Source of the DNA: Treponema phagedenis
Lineage (GTDB): Bacteria; Spirochaetota; Spirochaetia; Treponematales; Treponemataceae
DNA length: 64,000 bases
Assembly (NCBI RefSeq): GCF_008153345.1
Contig: NZ_CP042818.1
Location: 3,249,001 to 3,313,000 of the forward strand
Direction of reading: 5' to 3'
Shown here one piece after another: positions 9,079 through 18,459 of this stretch. How positions within the stretch are numbered: position 1 is the stretch's first letter; every line of letters begins with the position of its first letter. The notes below the pieces were generated by a model that worked only from the letters and a program-made list of their open reading frames with translations, searched no databases and was not told where the DNA came from. The position numbers were made by a program, and so were the translations under genes.

Positions 9079-9795
9079 ATGGCAAGGAAAAAAAAGCAAG
9101 CTGCGGGAGCGTCGTCCGGTTGGCTGACAACATATTCCGATATGGTTACACTTATGCTTTGTTTTTTTGTTATGGTTTACAACCCATCGGATGTAGACAT
9201 TACTATTTTGCAAAGTATGGCCGCAAGCATTAGTGGAGATCCTACCGGCGGGGGGCAGTCGGTTTCTATCGGAAGGCTGGCAGATTTGGGAAATACTATA
9301 AATGCAATGCCCTCGCTTGAAAAAGGAAAAAAACTCGGCACCGCATTAAAAAAAGCTGTTTCCTTATTTGCTCCCGAAATTAAAACAAATAAAATTGCGG
9401 TTACGAGTGATGAGCGCGGTTTAGTTATTTCTCTTGCGGCGGATGCTTTTTTCCATCGAGATTCATCCGATTTGGATATTGAAGAAACAAGAGAAAGTCT
9501 TCTTCATATTGCACGGTTTTTATCCGATAAAGAATTAGAAGGTAGACGGTTTAGAGTGGAAGGACATACATCCACTTCTGAAGTAGCTGCGAGCAAGGAA
9601 ATAGATGATTGGCAGCTTTCTTCACAACGGGCTATCAATGTTTTGCATTATCTTACGGATTTCGGTGCTGAAGAAAGCAGGTTTTCAGTTGCCGGTTATG
9701 CGGATACTCGCCCTAAAGCATCAAATGATACAGCGGAAGGGAGAGCTTATAACAGGCGAGTAGATATAATTATTCTGGACGAAGGACATTTTTAA
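9079..9795 (+). CDS. motB: Flagellar motor stator protein MotB
   Basis: A 238-residue protein. It has a short basic cytoplasmic tail (MARKKK), a single membrane helix with the ion-binding Asp in [10 protein letters not shown] (Asp21), and a C-terminal OmpA-like peptidoglycan-binding domain (about residues 120-235) with [18 protein letters not shown] and AYNRRVDI. It anchors the stator to the cell wall. It follows motA directly. Confidence 0.95.
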   Translation: MARKKKQAAGASSGWLTTYSDMVTLMLCFFVMVYNPSDVDITILQSMAASISGDPTGGGQSVSIGRLADLGNTINAMPSLEKGKKLGTALKKAVSLFAPEIKTNKIAVTSDERGLVISLAADAFFHRDSSDLDIEETRESLLHIARFLSDKELEGRRFRVEGHTSTSEVAASKEIDDWQLSSQRAINVLHYLTDFGAEESRFSVAGYADTRPKASNDTAEGRAYNRRVDIIILDEGHF

Positions 9796-9838
9796 TGATA
9801 TACTGCGCTTATATAAGCGCGCTTGCAGAGGAGAAAAT

Positions 9839-10381
9839 ATGGCAGATAATGAAAAAATAGGCGGAATTACTGACGAGCTTGATGAACATCTGACAACGCC
9901 TCCCGTTAAAAAAGCAGGGTTTTTACCTATTCTGCTCAAATGGATTGTGGTGGTGCTGGCGGCGGTAATTTTTATCGTAACGGTTGTTGTTATTACCGTT
10001 AACTTTATGTCAAGACGCGGTGCTAACCATACTGCATATCCTGTTTCCGAAGAATACCAGCGGGATACGCGAGAGCTGCTGCAATTCTATGACATGGGCA
10101 TAATCAGAACGAATTCGGCAGATACGATCCCTGCACCGATTGTGGTGAATGTTGCGATTGGTTATCCGATGAATGACAAGGCAACGCAACAAGAGCTTTC
10201 AGGTCGCGTTATAGAGTTAAAAGATTTCTTGCGTTCTTTCTTTCAGAAAAAAACAGCTGCAGAATTACGCCAAGAACAAAAAATTAAGATTGAAATACGG
10301 AATGAAATAAACGATAATATTTTATCAAAAACAAAAATAAAAGATATTCGTTTTACTCAGTATGACATATTAGAACCATAA
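9839..10381 (+). CDS. fliL: Flagellar basal-body protein FliL
   Basis: A 180-residue single-pass inner-membrane protein. The cytoplasmic N-terminus of about 30 residues precedes a membrane helix (ILLKWIVVVLAAVIFIVTVV) and a periplasmic FliL domain ending in the conserved DIRFTQYDI. FliL surrounds the stator and supports torque. It lies between motB and fliM as in other spirochetes, with a gap of 43 nt before it. Confidence 0.92.
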   Translation: MADNEKIGGITDELDEHLTTPPVKKAGFLPILLKWIVVVLAAVIFIVTVVVITVNFMSRRGANHTAYPVSEEYQRDTRELLQFYDMGIIRTNSADTIPAPIVVNVAIGYPMNDKATQQELSGRVIELKDFLRSFFQKKTAAELRQEQKIKIEIRNEINDNILSKTKIKDIRFTQYDILEP

Positions 10382-10400
10382 AAATTAAAATAGGAAAACT

Positions 10401-11435
10401 ATGACGGAAGTATTATCACAGGACGAAATTGACCAGCTTCTCACTGCAATAAGCTCAGGCGATACTGATACCGAAGATTTTCGACCGGTAAATGATACTC
10501 GTAAAATTAAAATATACGATTTCAAGCGACCGGATAAATTCTCTAAAGAGCAAATGCGAACTCTTTCGCTTATGCATGAAACCTTTGCACGTTTGACAAC
10601 AACCTCTTTATCAGCTCAGCTGCGCAGTATGGTGCATGTGCATGTTGCTTCCGTAGATCAGCTCACGTATGAAGAGTTTATTCGTTCTATCCCGACGCCT
10701 ACAACCATTGCGGTTATTAACATGGATCCGTTAAAGGGAAATGCCATTTTGGAAATAGATCCATCGGTAACGTTTTCCATTATTGATCGTCTTTTCGGAG
10801 GAACCGGTCAGGGAACAAAGGTTCAACGGGATTTAACCGATATCGAAAACTCTGTTATGGAAGGGGTTATTGTACGAATTCTTGCAAACGTCCGTGAAGC
10901 GTGGACACAGGTTATTGATCTTCGCCCGCGTTTGGGACAGATTGAAACCAACCCTCAGTTTACACAAATCGTACCGCCTTCTGAAATGGTTGTTTTGGTT
11001 ACGCTTGAAACAAAGGTCGGTGATGAAGAAGGAATGATGAATTTCTGTATCCCCTATATTACGATAGAGCCGATTATTTCAAAGCTTTCAAGCCAGTTCT
11101 GGTTTTCATCGGTACGCAGAAGCTCCACAACTCAATATATGGGAGTTTTAAAAGACAAACTTTCAACGGTTGATATGGATGTGGTGGCAGAGGTTGGCTT
11201 TTTGAATTTATCCGTTCGAGATGTTTTAAGTTTGCGTATTGGAGATGTAATCCGACTAAAAGATACTCATGTAGGAGACCCTTTTACACTAAGCGTCGGC
11301 AATAGAAAAAAATTTTTGTGTCAGCCCGGTGTAGTGGGAAAAAAAGTTGCGGTACAAATATTGAACAAAATAGAAGATATTACTCAAGAAGAATTTGAAG
11401 AAATGTCTGCGGATGAGGAGGATTTATATGAGTGA
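10401..11435 (+). CDS. fliM: Flagellar motor switch protein FliM
   Basis: A 344-residue C-ring protein. The N-terminal LSQDEIDQLL is the CheY-P-binding segment, the middle domain is CheC-like (ARLTTTSLSAQLRSMVHVHV and beyond), and a SpoA/FliN-like domain closes the C-terminus (VGDPFTLSVGNRKKFLCQPG). FliM passes the CheY-P signal to FliG and reverses rotation. Its last 8 nt overlap the start of fliY. Confidence 0.96.
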   Translation: MTEVLSQDEIDQLLTAISSGDTDTEDFRPVNDTRKIKIYDFKRPDKFSKEQMRTLSLMHETFARLTTTSLSAQLRSMVHVHVASVDQLTYEEFIRSIPTPTTIAVINMDPLKGNAILEIDPSVTFSIIDRLFGGTGQGTKVQRDLTDIENSVMEGVIVRILANVREAWTQVIDLRPRLGQIETNPQFTQIVPPSEMVVLVTLETKVGDEEGMMNFCIPYITIEPIISKLSSQFWFSSVRRSSTTQYMGVLKDKLSTVDMDVVAEVGFLNLSVRDVLSLRIGDVIRLKDTHVGDPFTLSVGNRKKFLCQPGVVGKKVAVQILNKIEDITQEEFEEMSADEEDLYE

Positions 11436-12561
11436 CGGTTCAATTTCTCAAGATGAAATAGATGCTTTACTGTCCGGTGTTGATATGGGCGGTTTTGGCG
11501 GTGCCTCTGAGGCGAAATCTTCAAAACTGTCTGATTTTCAAAAAAGCACATTAGAAAATTTTCTGTCTGAAAACGTTGCTTCTTTTGCTGCGAATTTAGA
11601 GTCCATGACGGGAAAGTCCGCCGCAGTTGAGAACCCTGTTATAGAAATATTAAATAGAGACGCTTTTCTTCGTAATGTTCCTGAAATGGCGGTTGCAACA
11701 CTCATTGATTTTGATAAAGGTCTTTCAGGTGAACACGTATTCCTTATGGCACCGGAATTTGCTCAAAAGTTGGTAAGTTTGGTAACCCATGAAGAAAATA
11801 CAAAAATAGATGATATGGCTCTTTCCATTGTCAGTGAGACAATTTCACAATATGTAGGGACGGAGTTAACATCGCTTGCGGCTAAGGGAGTAAAAGATGT
11901 TTCGACCATTCCGGCGGAGTCTGTTAATGTTCCGAAAGCAATGGTGCGTCTTCCCCAGCACGACATGGGCGTTTTTACCTATAAAATTAAAATTGATGAC
12001 ACCCAATATACACTTTGGGAGGTTATGCCGGAGAAACTTATACATGAGCTTGTCGAAAAAATAGGCGGTACAGACCCTTCAACTCAAGCGGGGGTGCAGC
12101 CGGACATGCAAATGGGAGGTTTCCAACCAGGAGGAATGAATATGCAAACAGGAAACCCTCAAATGCCCGGAATGAATATGCAAATGGGCATACCGCAGCA
12201 GATGAACGGTATGCAGCAGGGCGGAATGATCATGCCGGGGATCAATCCAAATGTACAATCGGTACAGTTTCAGCCGTTACAGAATGTTCCTGTAGGAACC
12301 GAGCAAGGAAATATCGGTCTTATCATGGATGTTTACATGGAAGTAACTGTAGAGCTTGGTCGTACTCGAATGATTATTAAAGATATTCTCGGTATGGGAG
12401 AAGGTCATATTATTGAGCTTGACAAGCTTGCAGGAGAGCCGGTTGATATTTTAGTGAACCATAAGCCGATTGCAAAGGGCGAAGTTGTTGTTATTGATGA
12501 AAACTTCGGTGTTCGCGTAACTGAAATTTTATCTCCTGTGGAGCGTATTGCCGATATATAA
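11428..12561 (+). CDS. fliY: Flagellar motor switch protein FliY/FliN
   Basis: A 377-residue C-ring protein. It has an N-terminal CheY-P-binding-like peptide (ISQDEIDALLSGV), a CheC-like central domain (about 35-210), a linker, and a C-terminal SpoA/FliN domain (about 298-377, VTVELGRTRMIIKDILGMGE). I chose the ATG at 11428, preceded by GAGGAGG, since the frame upstream is fliM sequence read out of phase. The CheC phosphatase-type motif is altered: Ser133-x3-Glu137-x2-Ser140 where an Asn is usual, so phosphatase activity is doubtful. The linker (about 225-270) contains 12 methionines in about 45 residues among Gly, Gln, Asn and Pro. Confidence 0.94.
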   Translation: MSDGSISQDEIDALLSGVDMGGFGGASEAKSSKLSDFQKSTLENFLSENVASFAANLESMTGKSAAVENPVIEILNRDAFLRNVPEMAVATLIDFDKGLSGEHVFLMAPEFAQKLVSLVTHEENTKIDDMALSIVSETISQYVGTELTSLAAKGVKDVSTIPAESVNVPKAMVRLPQHDMGVFTYKIKIDDTQYTLWEVMPEKLIHELVEKIGGTDPSTQAGVQPDMQMGGFQPGGMNMQTGNPQMPGMNMQMGIPQQMNGMQQGGMIMPGINPNVQSVQFQPLQNVPVGTEQGNIGLIMDVYMEVTVELGRTRMIIKDILGMGEGHIIELDKLAGEPVDILVNHKPIAKGEVVVIDENFGVRVTEILSPVERIADI

Positions 12562-12582
12562 ATTTAATAAGGGTGGGAAAAC

Positions 12583-13257
12583 ATGTATTTATGCTCATAT
12601 AAATTGCGCATATCGGCAATTCTCTTGTTGCTCATATTTTTTGCGACAGTAGAACTGCCGAATATATGTGCAGAGTCTTCCGATTTGCAAAGCACTGCTC
12701 AAACAGAAAATACGGATGAAAAAGATATTGTCCTGACTCCTCCGCAAGAAGATTCCTTGCCGATCGCTCCGAGTGCTTCACGGCAAAATTCGGCATCTCC
12801 TTCTTTTCTTTTATTAAAACTTATCGGAATTTTATTATTAGTTTGCGCGCTTGTATACTTTGCCGTGAAATTTATTAAAAAATATTCCGGAATAACCGCA
12901 GAGGAAGATCCTTTTTTAAAAAAAGTTGCGTTTTTACCGCTTGCGCAAGGCAAATCAATACAGGTGATTACGTTACTGGACAACGCATATATTATCGGTG
13001 TTTCCGAAAACAATGTTTCTCTTATTGAAAAAGTTGAAAACAAAGAGTTGGTAGATGCAATGAATCTTGCCGCCGATGAAAACAATCCTTCTCAGAATGC
13101 GGATTTTTCCGCAATGTTGGGAAGACTTCTGCCATCATTGAAGAAACAAAAAAAAGAGAACCCGTCTACAAGCGATTTTTTAACAGAGCAAAGAGATAAA
13201 CTGCGTCAATCTAAATTCGGAAAATACGGGGCAGGTGAAGAGGACGATCGGGTATGA
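12583..13257 (+). CDS. fliO: Flagellar biosynthesis protein FliO (FliZ)
   Basis: A 224-residue protein. An N-terminal signal-like hydrophobic stretch (about residues 8-26) is followed by a Ser/Pro/Asp-rich segment and a membrane helix (LLKLIGILLLVCALVYFAVKF, about 83-103). A cytoplasmic FliO domain follows (VAFLPLAQGKSIQVITL, ... VSLIEKV). FliO helps assemble the FliP-FliQ-FliR export core. It overlaps fliP by 4 nt (ATGA). The family is poorly conserved; position and topology carry much of the assignment. Confidence 0.85.
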   Translation: MYLCSYKLRISAILLLLIFFATVELPNICAESSDLQSTAQTENTDEKDIVLTPPQEDSLPIAPSASRQNSASPSFLLLKLIGILLLVCALVYFAVKFIKKYSGITAEEDPFLKKVAFLPLAQGKSIQVITLLDNAYIIGVSENNVSLIEKVENKELVDAMNLAADENNPSQNADFSAMLGRLLPSLKKQKKENPSTSDFLTEQRDKLRQSKFGKYGAGEEDDRV

Positions 13258-14075
13258 AAAAGATGATTTCTATTTTTACTTTCATGGTACTGATTTTATT
13301 AGCTCTCCCCGTATCTATTTTCGGGCAGGAAAGGAATTTCCCTGAGGGTTCTTCGCGGGGAAGAACAAATATTGAAGCGGATAACAGCGCAGGGCGAATT
13401 CCTTTTATTAATTTTGATATTCGAGAACCGCGCACTAATCGTGAAGTAGCTTTTTCAATTCAACTTTTATTACTTCTTACGTTAATTGCAATAGCTCCAA
13501 GTCTTTTGCTTTTGATGACCTCTTTTTTGAGGATATCAATTGTTTTGGATTTTATTAAAAGAGCGCTTTCGCTTCAGCAGGTGCCGCCTACCCAGGTGTT
13601 AAACGGAATAGCGCTTTTTTTAACTCTGTTTATTATGTGGCCGGTATTTAATGAGGTGTATACAAACTCTTTTAAACCGATGGCGGACGGAGAAATCAAC
13701 ATCGAAACCGCATATACCGAAGCGGAAAAGCCAATTCGCCTTTTTATGTATAAACAAATGGCGCACGATTCTTCATATATTACCTTATGTATGTCGATGG
13801 CAAAACTGCCAAAACCTAATACACTTGCGGACGTGCCTACGCATATTCTGATTCCGGCTTTTATTTTGCATGAGTTGACAATAGCATTTCAGATCGGAAT
13901 ATTTTTATATCTGCCATTTATTATTATCGATATGGTTGTCGCGAGTATTTTAATGTCGATGGGTATGATCATGCTGCCGCCGGTACAAATATCCATGCCG
14001 TTTAAACTTATTTTATTTGTATTAGTTGACGGTTGGAATTTATTGATAGGGCAGTTGTTTTATTCATTTTTATAA
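13254..14075 (+). CDS. fliP: Flagellar export gate protein FliP
   Basis: A 273-residue protein with a signal peptide (about 1-24) and four membrane segments. The conserved motifs are TSFLRISIVLDFIKRALSLQ near the first segment after the signal and VVASILMSMGMIMLPPVQIS near the C-terminus. FliP, FliQ and FliR form the helical core of the type III export gate. Its start overlaps the fliO stop. Confidence 0.96.
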   Translation: MKKMISIFTFMVLILLALPVSIFGQERNFPEGSSRGRTNIEADNSAGRIPFINFDIREPRTNREVAFSIQLLLLLTLIAIAPSLLLLMTSFLRISIVLDFIKRALSLQQVPPTQVLNGIALFLTLFIMWPVFNEVYTNSFKPMADGEINIETAYTEAEKPIRLFMYKQMAHDSSYITLCMSMAKLPKPNTLADVPTHILIPAFILHELTIAFQIGIFLYLPFIIIDMVVASILMSMGMIMLPPVQISMPFKLILFVLVDGWNLLIGQLFYSFL

Positions 14076-14094
14076 ATGATTGAGGAGGAAGGCA

Positions 14095-14364
14095 ATGACA
14101 CAAGGAACGGTTATTACATTGATGAGAGAAGGAATTTTTCAAGTAGTTATTTTAATAACTCCAATTTTATTAGCTGCATTGATAGTCGGTTTAATTGTTG
14201 CAATTTTTCAAGCTACAACGTCTATCCAAGAGCAAACTCTTACCTTTGTGCCAAAAATTTTAACCATTTTGGGAATGATTGCCTTGCTCGGCGGATGGAT
14301 GTTGGCGATTTTGCAAAACTATACCATACGATTGTTTGAGATTATCCCTCAATTAGTGCGGTGA
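14095..14364 (+). CDS. fliQ: Flagellar export gate protein FliQ
   Basis: An 89-residue protein with two membrane helices and the family signature FQATTSIQEQTLTFVPKI. I chose the ATG at 14095, which has a strong ribosome binding site (GAGGAGGA at 14082-14089); a TTG at 14080 in the same frame lies before that site and is unlikely. Subunit of the FliPQR export core. Confidence 0.95.
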   Translation: MTQGTVITLMREGIFQVVILITPILLAALIVGLIVAIFQATTSIQEQTLTFVPKILTILGMIALLGGWMLAILQNYTIRLFEIIPQLVR

Positions 14365-14394
14365 GGAAGCTTTTTGGTGATTTAGGGAAACGCA

Positions 14395-15192
14395 GTGGGA
14401 AATCCTTTTGATTTTATATTAAACAAAGCTCCGATATTTCTCCTTGTTGCGGTACGTATTTTCGGTATGATTATGACAACGCCGTTGCTGTCAACTCGTG
14501 CTTTTTCTCGGGTTGTAAAAGTTGCACTTGCCGGATTGCTTGCTTTTTTAATATTTCCGCTGGCAGTTTACCCCGAATCAATACAAACCGAGATTGGTTC
14601 GCATTACATTCTTCTTTTAATCGGTGAAGGCTTGCTTGGTGTTTTAACCGGATTTTTTATCAATATGATATTTGTGTCTTTCAGCACGGCAGGACAATTT
14701 TTTTCGTATCAAATGGGGTTTGGCGCTTCGGAAGTATACGATGCGCTTGCGCAAATTGAAAACCCGTTAATGGGACAATTTTTAAACTTTATTGCGGTGT
14801 TAACTTTTTTGCAAGTAAAAGGCTTTCAAACTCTGTTTTTAGGCGGTGTTTTACGCAATTTTCAAACAATAAACTGCTTTATTTTTTTGGAAAAACAAGC
14901 TATCCTAATACCGTTTTTTATGCAGATTTTGGGAAAGCTTTTTTTAACAGCGATGATTATTGCGGCTCCTATTATGGGGACGCTTTTTCTGATACATGTT
15001 TCTATGGGGCTTTTAACAAAGGCTACTCCGCAAATGAATTTGCTTTCGGAAGGTTTTCCGATTACCATTATGGTAACGTTCTTTTTACTTTCCGTAGCAT
15101 TACCCTATATGATTAATTTGTTTATTGTGATATTGCAGCAAGGTTTTGAAACTTTTGAGCAGCTGCTTATTCAAATGGGGACAAAAATATGA
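14395..15192 (+). CDS. fliR: Flagellar export gate protein FliR
   Basis: A 265-residue membrane protein with about six hydrophobic segments. The family-typical regions are [19 protein letters not shown] near the N-terminus and the loop around [20 protein letters not shown]. Start is GTG at 14395 with TTTAGGG upstream. It overlaps flhB by 4 nt. Confidence 0.94.
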   Translation: MGNPFDFILNKAPIFLLVAVRIFGMIMTTPLLSTRAFSRVVKVALAGLLAFLIFPLAVYPESIQTEIGSHYILLLIGEGLLGVLTGFFINMIFVSFSTAGQFFSYQMGFGASEVYDALAQIENPLMGQFLNFIAVLTFLQVKGFQTLFLGGVLRNFQTINCFIFLEKQAILIPFFMQILGKLFLTAMIIAAPIMGTLFLIHVSMGLLTKATPQMNLLSEGFPITIMVTFFLLSVALPYMINLFIVILQQGFETFEQLLIQMGTKI

Positions 15193-16328
15193 ATAACGAA
15201 TATACTCTATATGAATTGCCCCTCATTATTGATTTGCAGTGGTTTGCCGCTGAAGATGAAGGCAGAACGGAAGACCCGACAGAAACAAAACTGCGAAAAG
15301 CCAGAGAAGAAGGAAGAGTTCCGAAAAGTCAGGATATGAATTCGGCGCTAGTGGTGTTTTTTCCTGCGCTTGCATTGATTCTTCTTGCGCCTCATATTTT
15401 GAATAGTTGCATGGAAATACTCAAATTTTTTTTTCTCCGGTGTACGCAGGCTGATATTCGCAGCGGCGAATGGTTCTTTGTTTTTATAAAATATTTTGCA
15501 CAAATAGTATTCCCGATAACATTCATTGCGCTTACGGCGGGTGTTTTGTCAAACCTTATACAAAACCGAGGTTTTTTATTTTCGACAAAACCAATACAGC
15601 CGAAATTTGATAAAATCTCTCCGAATATTGTTCGATTTTTTAAGCGTGCGCTTTTTTCGATAGAAGGTTTGTTTAATCTTGCAAAATCATTAATGAAGGT
15701 TGCCGCCATTGTTTTTGTCTCATATTTAATCATAAAATCAAACATCACGGTGTTTATTTCTATGTTGCAAGTGAGTTTTGTACAAGCGGTGTTTTATATT
15801 GCGGGGCTTGCCGCTAAGATTCTTGCTGCAGTCAGCTTGCTTTTATTGCTTTTTGCAATTCCGGACTATTTTTTTCAAAGGAAACAGTTTATCGATTCAT
15901 TAAAAATGTCTAAGTCTGAAATAAAGGAAGAAATAAAGGAACAGGAAGGAGACCCGTTGATCAAAAGCCAATTGAGACGGCAGATGCAGGCTATTGTGCG
16001 GGAATCCGCGCGGGGAGCGGCAACAGCTGACGTAGTAATTACAAACCCTACACACTATGCGGTTGCGGTAAAATATGATCTCGGAGAGATGCCGGCTCCC
16101 ATAGTTATTGCAAAAGGCTCCGATCAGCTTGCGCAAAGAATTAAAGAAATTGCACGAGAAAACAATATCCCGATAGAAGAAAATAAACCGTTGGCTCGAT
16201 CCCTATATGCGCAGGTGGCAATCGGGAAAGAAGTGCCGTATGAGTACTTTAATGCGCTGGTATTGATATTCACCAAGCTTGATAAATTTAAAATGCAAGC
16301 ACAACAGAGAGGAGATGTAAATGGCTGA
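15189..16328 (+). CDS. flhB: Flagellar export switch protein FlhB
   Basis: A 379-residue protein with the N-terminal signature [18 protein letters not shown], four membrane helices (about 52-215), and a cytoplasmic domain carrying the self-cleaving motif Asn-Pro-Thr-His at residues 286-289. Cleavage there, together with FliK, changes export from hook to filament subunits. The first 18 residues before the conserved WFAAEDEG form an extra N-terminal extension. It overlaps fliR (4 nt) and flhA (8 nt). Confidence 0.95.
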   Translation: MNNEYTLYELPLIIDLQWFAAEDEGRTEDPTETKLRKAREEGRVPKSQDMNSALVVFFPALALILLAPHILNSCMEILKFFFLRCTQADIRSGEWFFVFIKYFAQIVFPITFIALTAGVLSNLIQNRGFLFSTKPIQPKFDKISPNIVRFFKRALFSIEGLFNLAKSLMKVAAIVFVSYLIIKSNITVFISMLQVSFVQAVFYIAGLAAKILAAVSLLLLLFAIPDYFFQRKQFIDSLKMSKSEIKEEIKEQEGDPLIKSQLRRQMQAIVRESARGAATADVVITNPTHYAVAVKYDLGEMPAPIVIAKGSDQLAQRIKEIARENNIPIEENKPLARSLYAQVAIGKEVPYEYFNALVLIFTKLDKFKMQAQQRGDVNG

Positions 16329-18450
16329 AACAAAAAAGGTAGATTTTTTTAATGCTAATATTTTTACTGCGATAGGAGTGCTTGTCGTCCTTTTTTCGTT
16401 AATTATACCAATGCCCTTATCTGTTCTTAATGTTTTAATGGCGTTTAACCTTGTGTTTAACTTGCTGATTTTGCTCATGGTGCTTTTTGTTAAAAAGCCG
16501 ACGGATTTTTCGGTTTTTCCTTCTTTGTTACTTGTTTCAACTGTTTTTGGGCTTGGATTAAATGTATCCTCTACTCGACTTATTTTAACCTTAGGAAGAA
16601 AGCTGCAGGGAACGCTGATAAATGCATTCAGCTCCTTTGTTGTCGGCTCTTCAGGCAATCAAGGGTTGGTGGTCGGTTTTACCGTTTTCATTATTTTGAT
16701 TGCCGTGCAAGCCTTTGTCATCACAAAAGGTGCTACCAGAATTGCAGAAGTTGCGGCTCGTTTTACGCTTGACTTTAATGCAACAAAGAGCATGTCCATT
16801 GATGCAGAATATAATGCAGGTGTTATTACAGAAGAAGAAGCACGCAGACGAAAAAAACAAATACAGCGAGAAGCTGATTTTTTCGGAGCTATGGACGGTG
16901 CGAGTAAATTTGTTTCAGGCAATGTGAAAATCGGAATTTTTATTACGATGGTAAATATTATCGCCGGCTTAATTACCGGAATGGTTTTTGGCGGTGAAAC
17001 ATTTTCTTCCGCGCTTGAAACCTATACAAAACTTACAATCGGAGACGGGCTCCTTTCACAGGTACCTTCTCTTTTGATCTCCATCGCAACAGGATTTATT
17101 GTAACACGCTCCGGCGATGAAAATTCTTTTGGAGAAGAAGTAAAAGCACAGTTCGCGCAAGATGCATGGGTTTATTTCATCGGTGCGGGAACCTTGCTTT
17201 TTATGGCTTTTTTACCCGGATTTCCTCATTTTATTCTTTTTTGTATGGCGATTCTGTTTGCTTTTCTGGGATGGCAACTTAATAAAAAAGAAAAAACAAG
17301 AGTCTCGGAAGAGGTAAAACAGGCTCAAGCAAAATCGGGAATTCAGCAAACCGGCGAGCCCGCATCCGATATCAGCCCGATTGTACCGCTTGACCCGCTT
17401 TCTTTGGAGCTTGGCTATGCGCTTATTCCTCTTGTTGATAAAGAAAAGGGGGCGGAACTTTTAAGCAGAATTAAAGTAATCAGAAAAGAAGCTGCGCTGG
17501 ATCTCGGCTTGGTTGCACCTAAAATTCGTATTATTGATAATATGAGATTAGAGCCGGGTTCTTACTGTTTTAAAATTCAAGGGTTGGAAGTTGCGCGCGG
17601 AAAATTGCGGCTTGGGTGGTTTCTTGCGATAAAATCGGGTGTTGTTGCGGAGGAAATTCCCGGAGAGCGGACAACGGATCCGACGTTCGGGCTTCCGGCA
17701 ATATGGATATCCGAAGAGAATAGAGACAGGGCGGAGCGAGCCGGTTACACTGTTGTTGCGCCGTCGGCAATTATTGCCACGCATCTTACGCAGATTATTA
17801 GAACTCACGCGGCGGATATTTTAGGCAGACAAAATGTACAGGCAATTATTGATGCCTTGCGCAAAGATTATCCTGCGGTTATTGATGATGTAACAAAAAA
17901 ATGCCCGTTGGGTAAAATACAAAAAGTTTTGCAAGGTCTTTTGCGCGAGCAGGTTTCTATCCGGAACACGGTTGCTATTTTTGAAACTCTTGCGGACTAT
18001 GCTTCTAATGATACGGTTCCCATACCTCTTCTTATTGAAAAGGTTCGACAACGACTTGGACGCCAAATTTGCTTGCAATACGTGAATGAAGATAATATAT
18101 TACATGCAGTGCGCATTGACCCGGCATTGGAAGCTGATCTTGCGGAAAAAGCCGCGTTTACCGTTGATGCCGATGCAATTTTTACGCTTTCGCAAAAAGA
18201 GCAGCGAACGATTTTACAAGCGATTCGAACAACACTTGTTTCAGTGCAGCAAGACGGTTATGCCGCTGTTTTATTGGTGCCCGATGCGATCCGCGCCTCT
18301 TTATGGAATATGCTACAATCCAGCAATCTTGATGTCCCCGTATTATCATTTAAAGAGATTTCCGCTGATATGCAAATAGAAACCGTAGGGGTAATACGAA
18401 CGGAGAGCGAAACCCATTCAGAGACAAAGCAAGAAACTGTAGGAAATTAG
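16321..18450 (+). CDS. flhA: Flagellar export gate protein FlhA
   Basis: A 709-residue protein. The N-terminal half has about eight membrane segments with the conserved FHIPEP-type region (GLNVSSTRLILTLG, AGLITGMVFGGETF, GDGLLSQVPSLLISIATGF). The C-terminal cytoplasmic ring domain (about 350-700) includes EIPGERTTDPTFGLPAIWI and binds chaperone-substrate complexes. Length is normal. flhF follows after 9 nt. Confidence 0.97.
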   Translation: MAETKKVDFFNANIFTAIGVLVVLFSLIIPMPLSVLNVLMAFNLVFNLLILLMVLFVKKPTDFSVFPSLLLVSTVFGLGLNVSSTRLILTLGRKLQGTLINAFSSFVVGSSGNQGLVVGFTVFIILIAVQAFVITKGATRIAEVAARFTLDFNATKSMSIDAEYNAGVITEEEARRRKKQIQREADFFGAMDGASKFVSGNVKIGIFITMVNIIAGLITGMVFGGETFSSALETYTKLTIGDGLLSQVPSLLISIATGFIVTRSGDENSFGEEVKAQFAQDAWVYFIGAGTLLFMAFLPGFPHFILFCMAILFAFLGWQLNKKEKTRVSEEVKQAQAKSGIQQTGEPASDISPIVPLDPLSLELGYALIPLVDKEKGAELLSRIKVIRKEAALDLGLVAPKIRIIDNMRLEPGSYCFKIQGLEVARGKLRLGWFLAIKSGVVAEEIPGERTTDPTFGLPAIWISEENRDRAERAGYTVVAPSAIIATHLTQIIRTHAADILGRQNVQAIIDALRKDYPAVIDDVTKKCPLGKIQKVLQGLLREQVSIRNTVAIFETLADYASNDTVPIPLLIEKVRQRLGRQICLQYVNEDNILHAVRIDPALEADLAEKAAFTVDADAIFTLSQKEQRTILQAIRTTLVSVQQDGYAAVLLVPDAIRASLWNMLQSSNLDVPVLSFKEISADMQIETVGVIRTESETHSETKQETVGN

Positions 18451-18459
18451 GGATAGATA

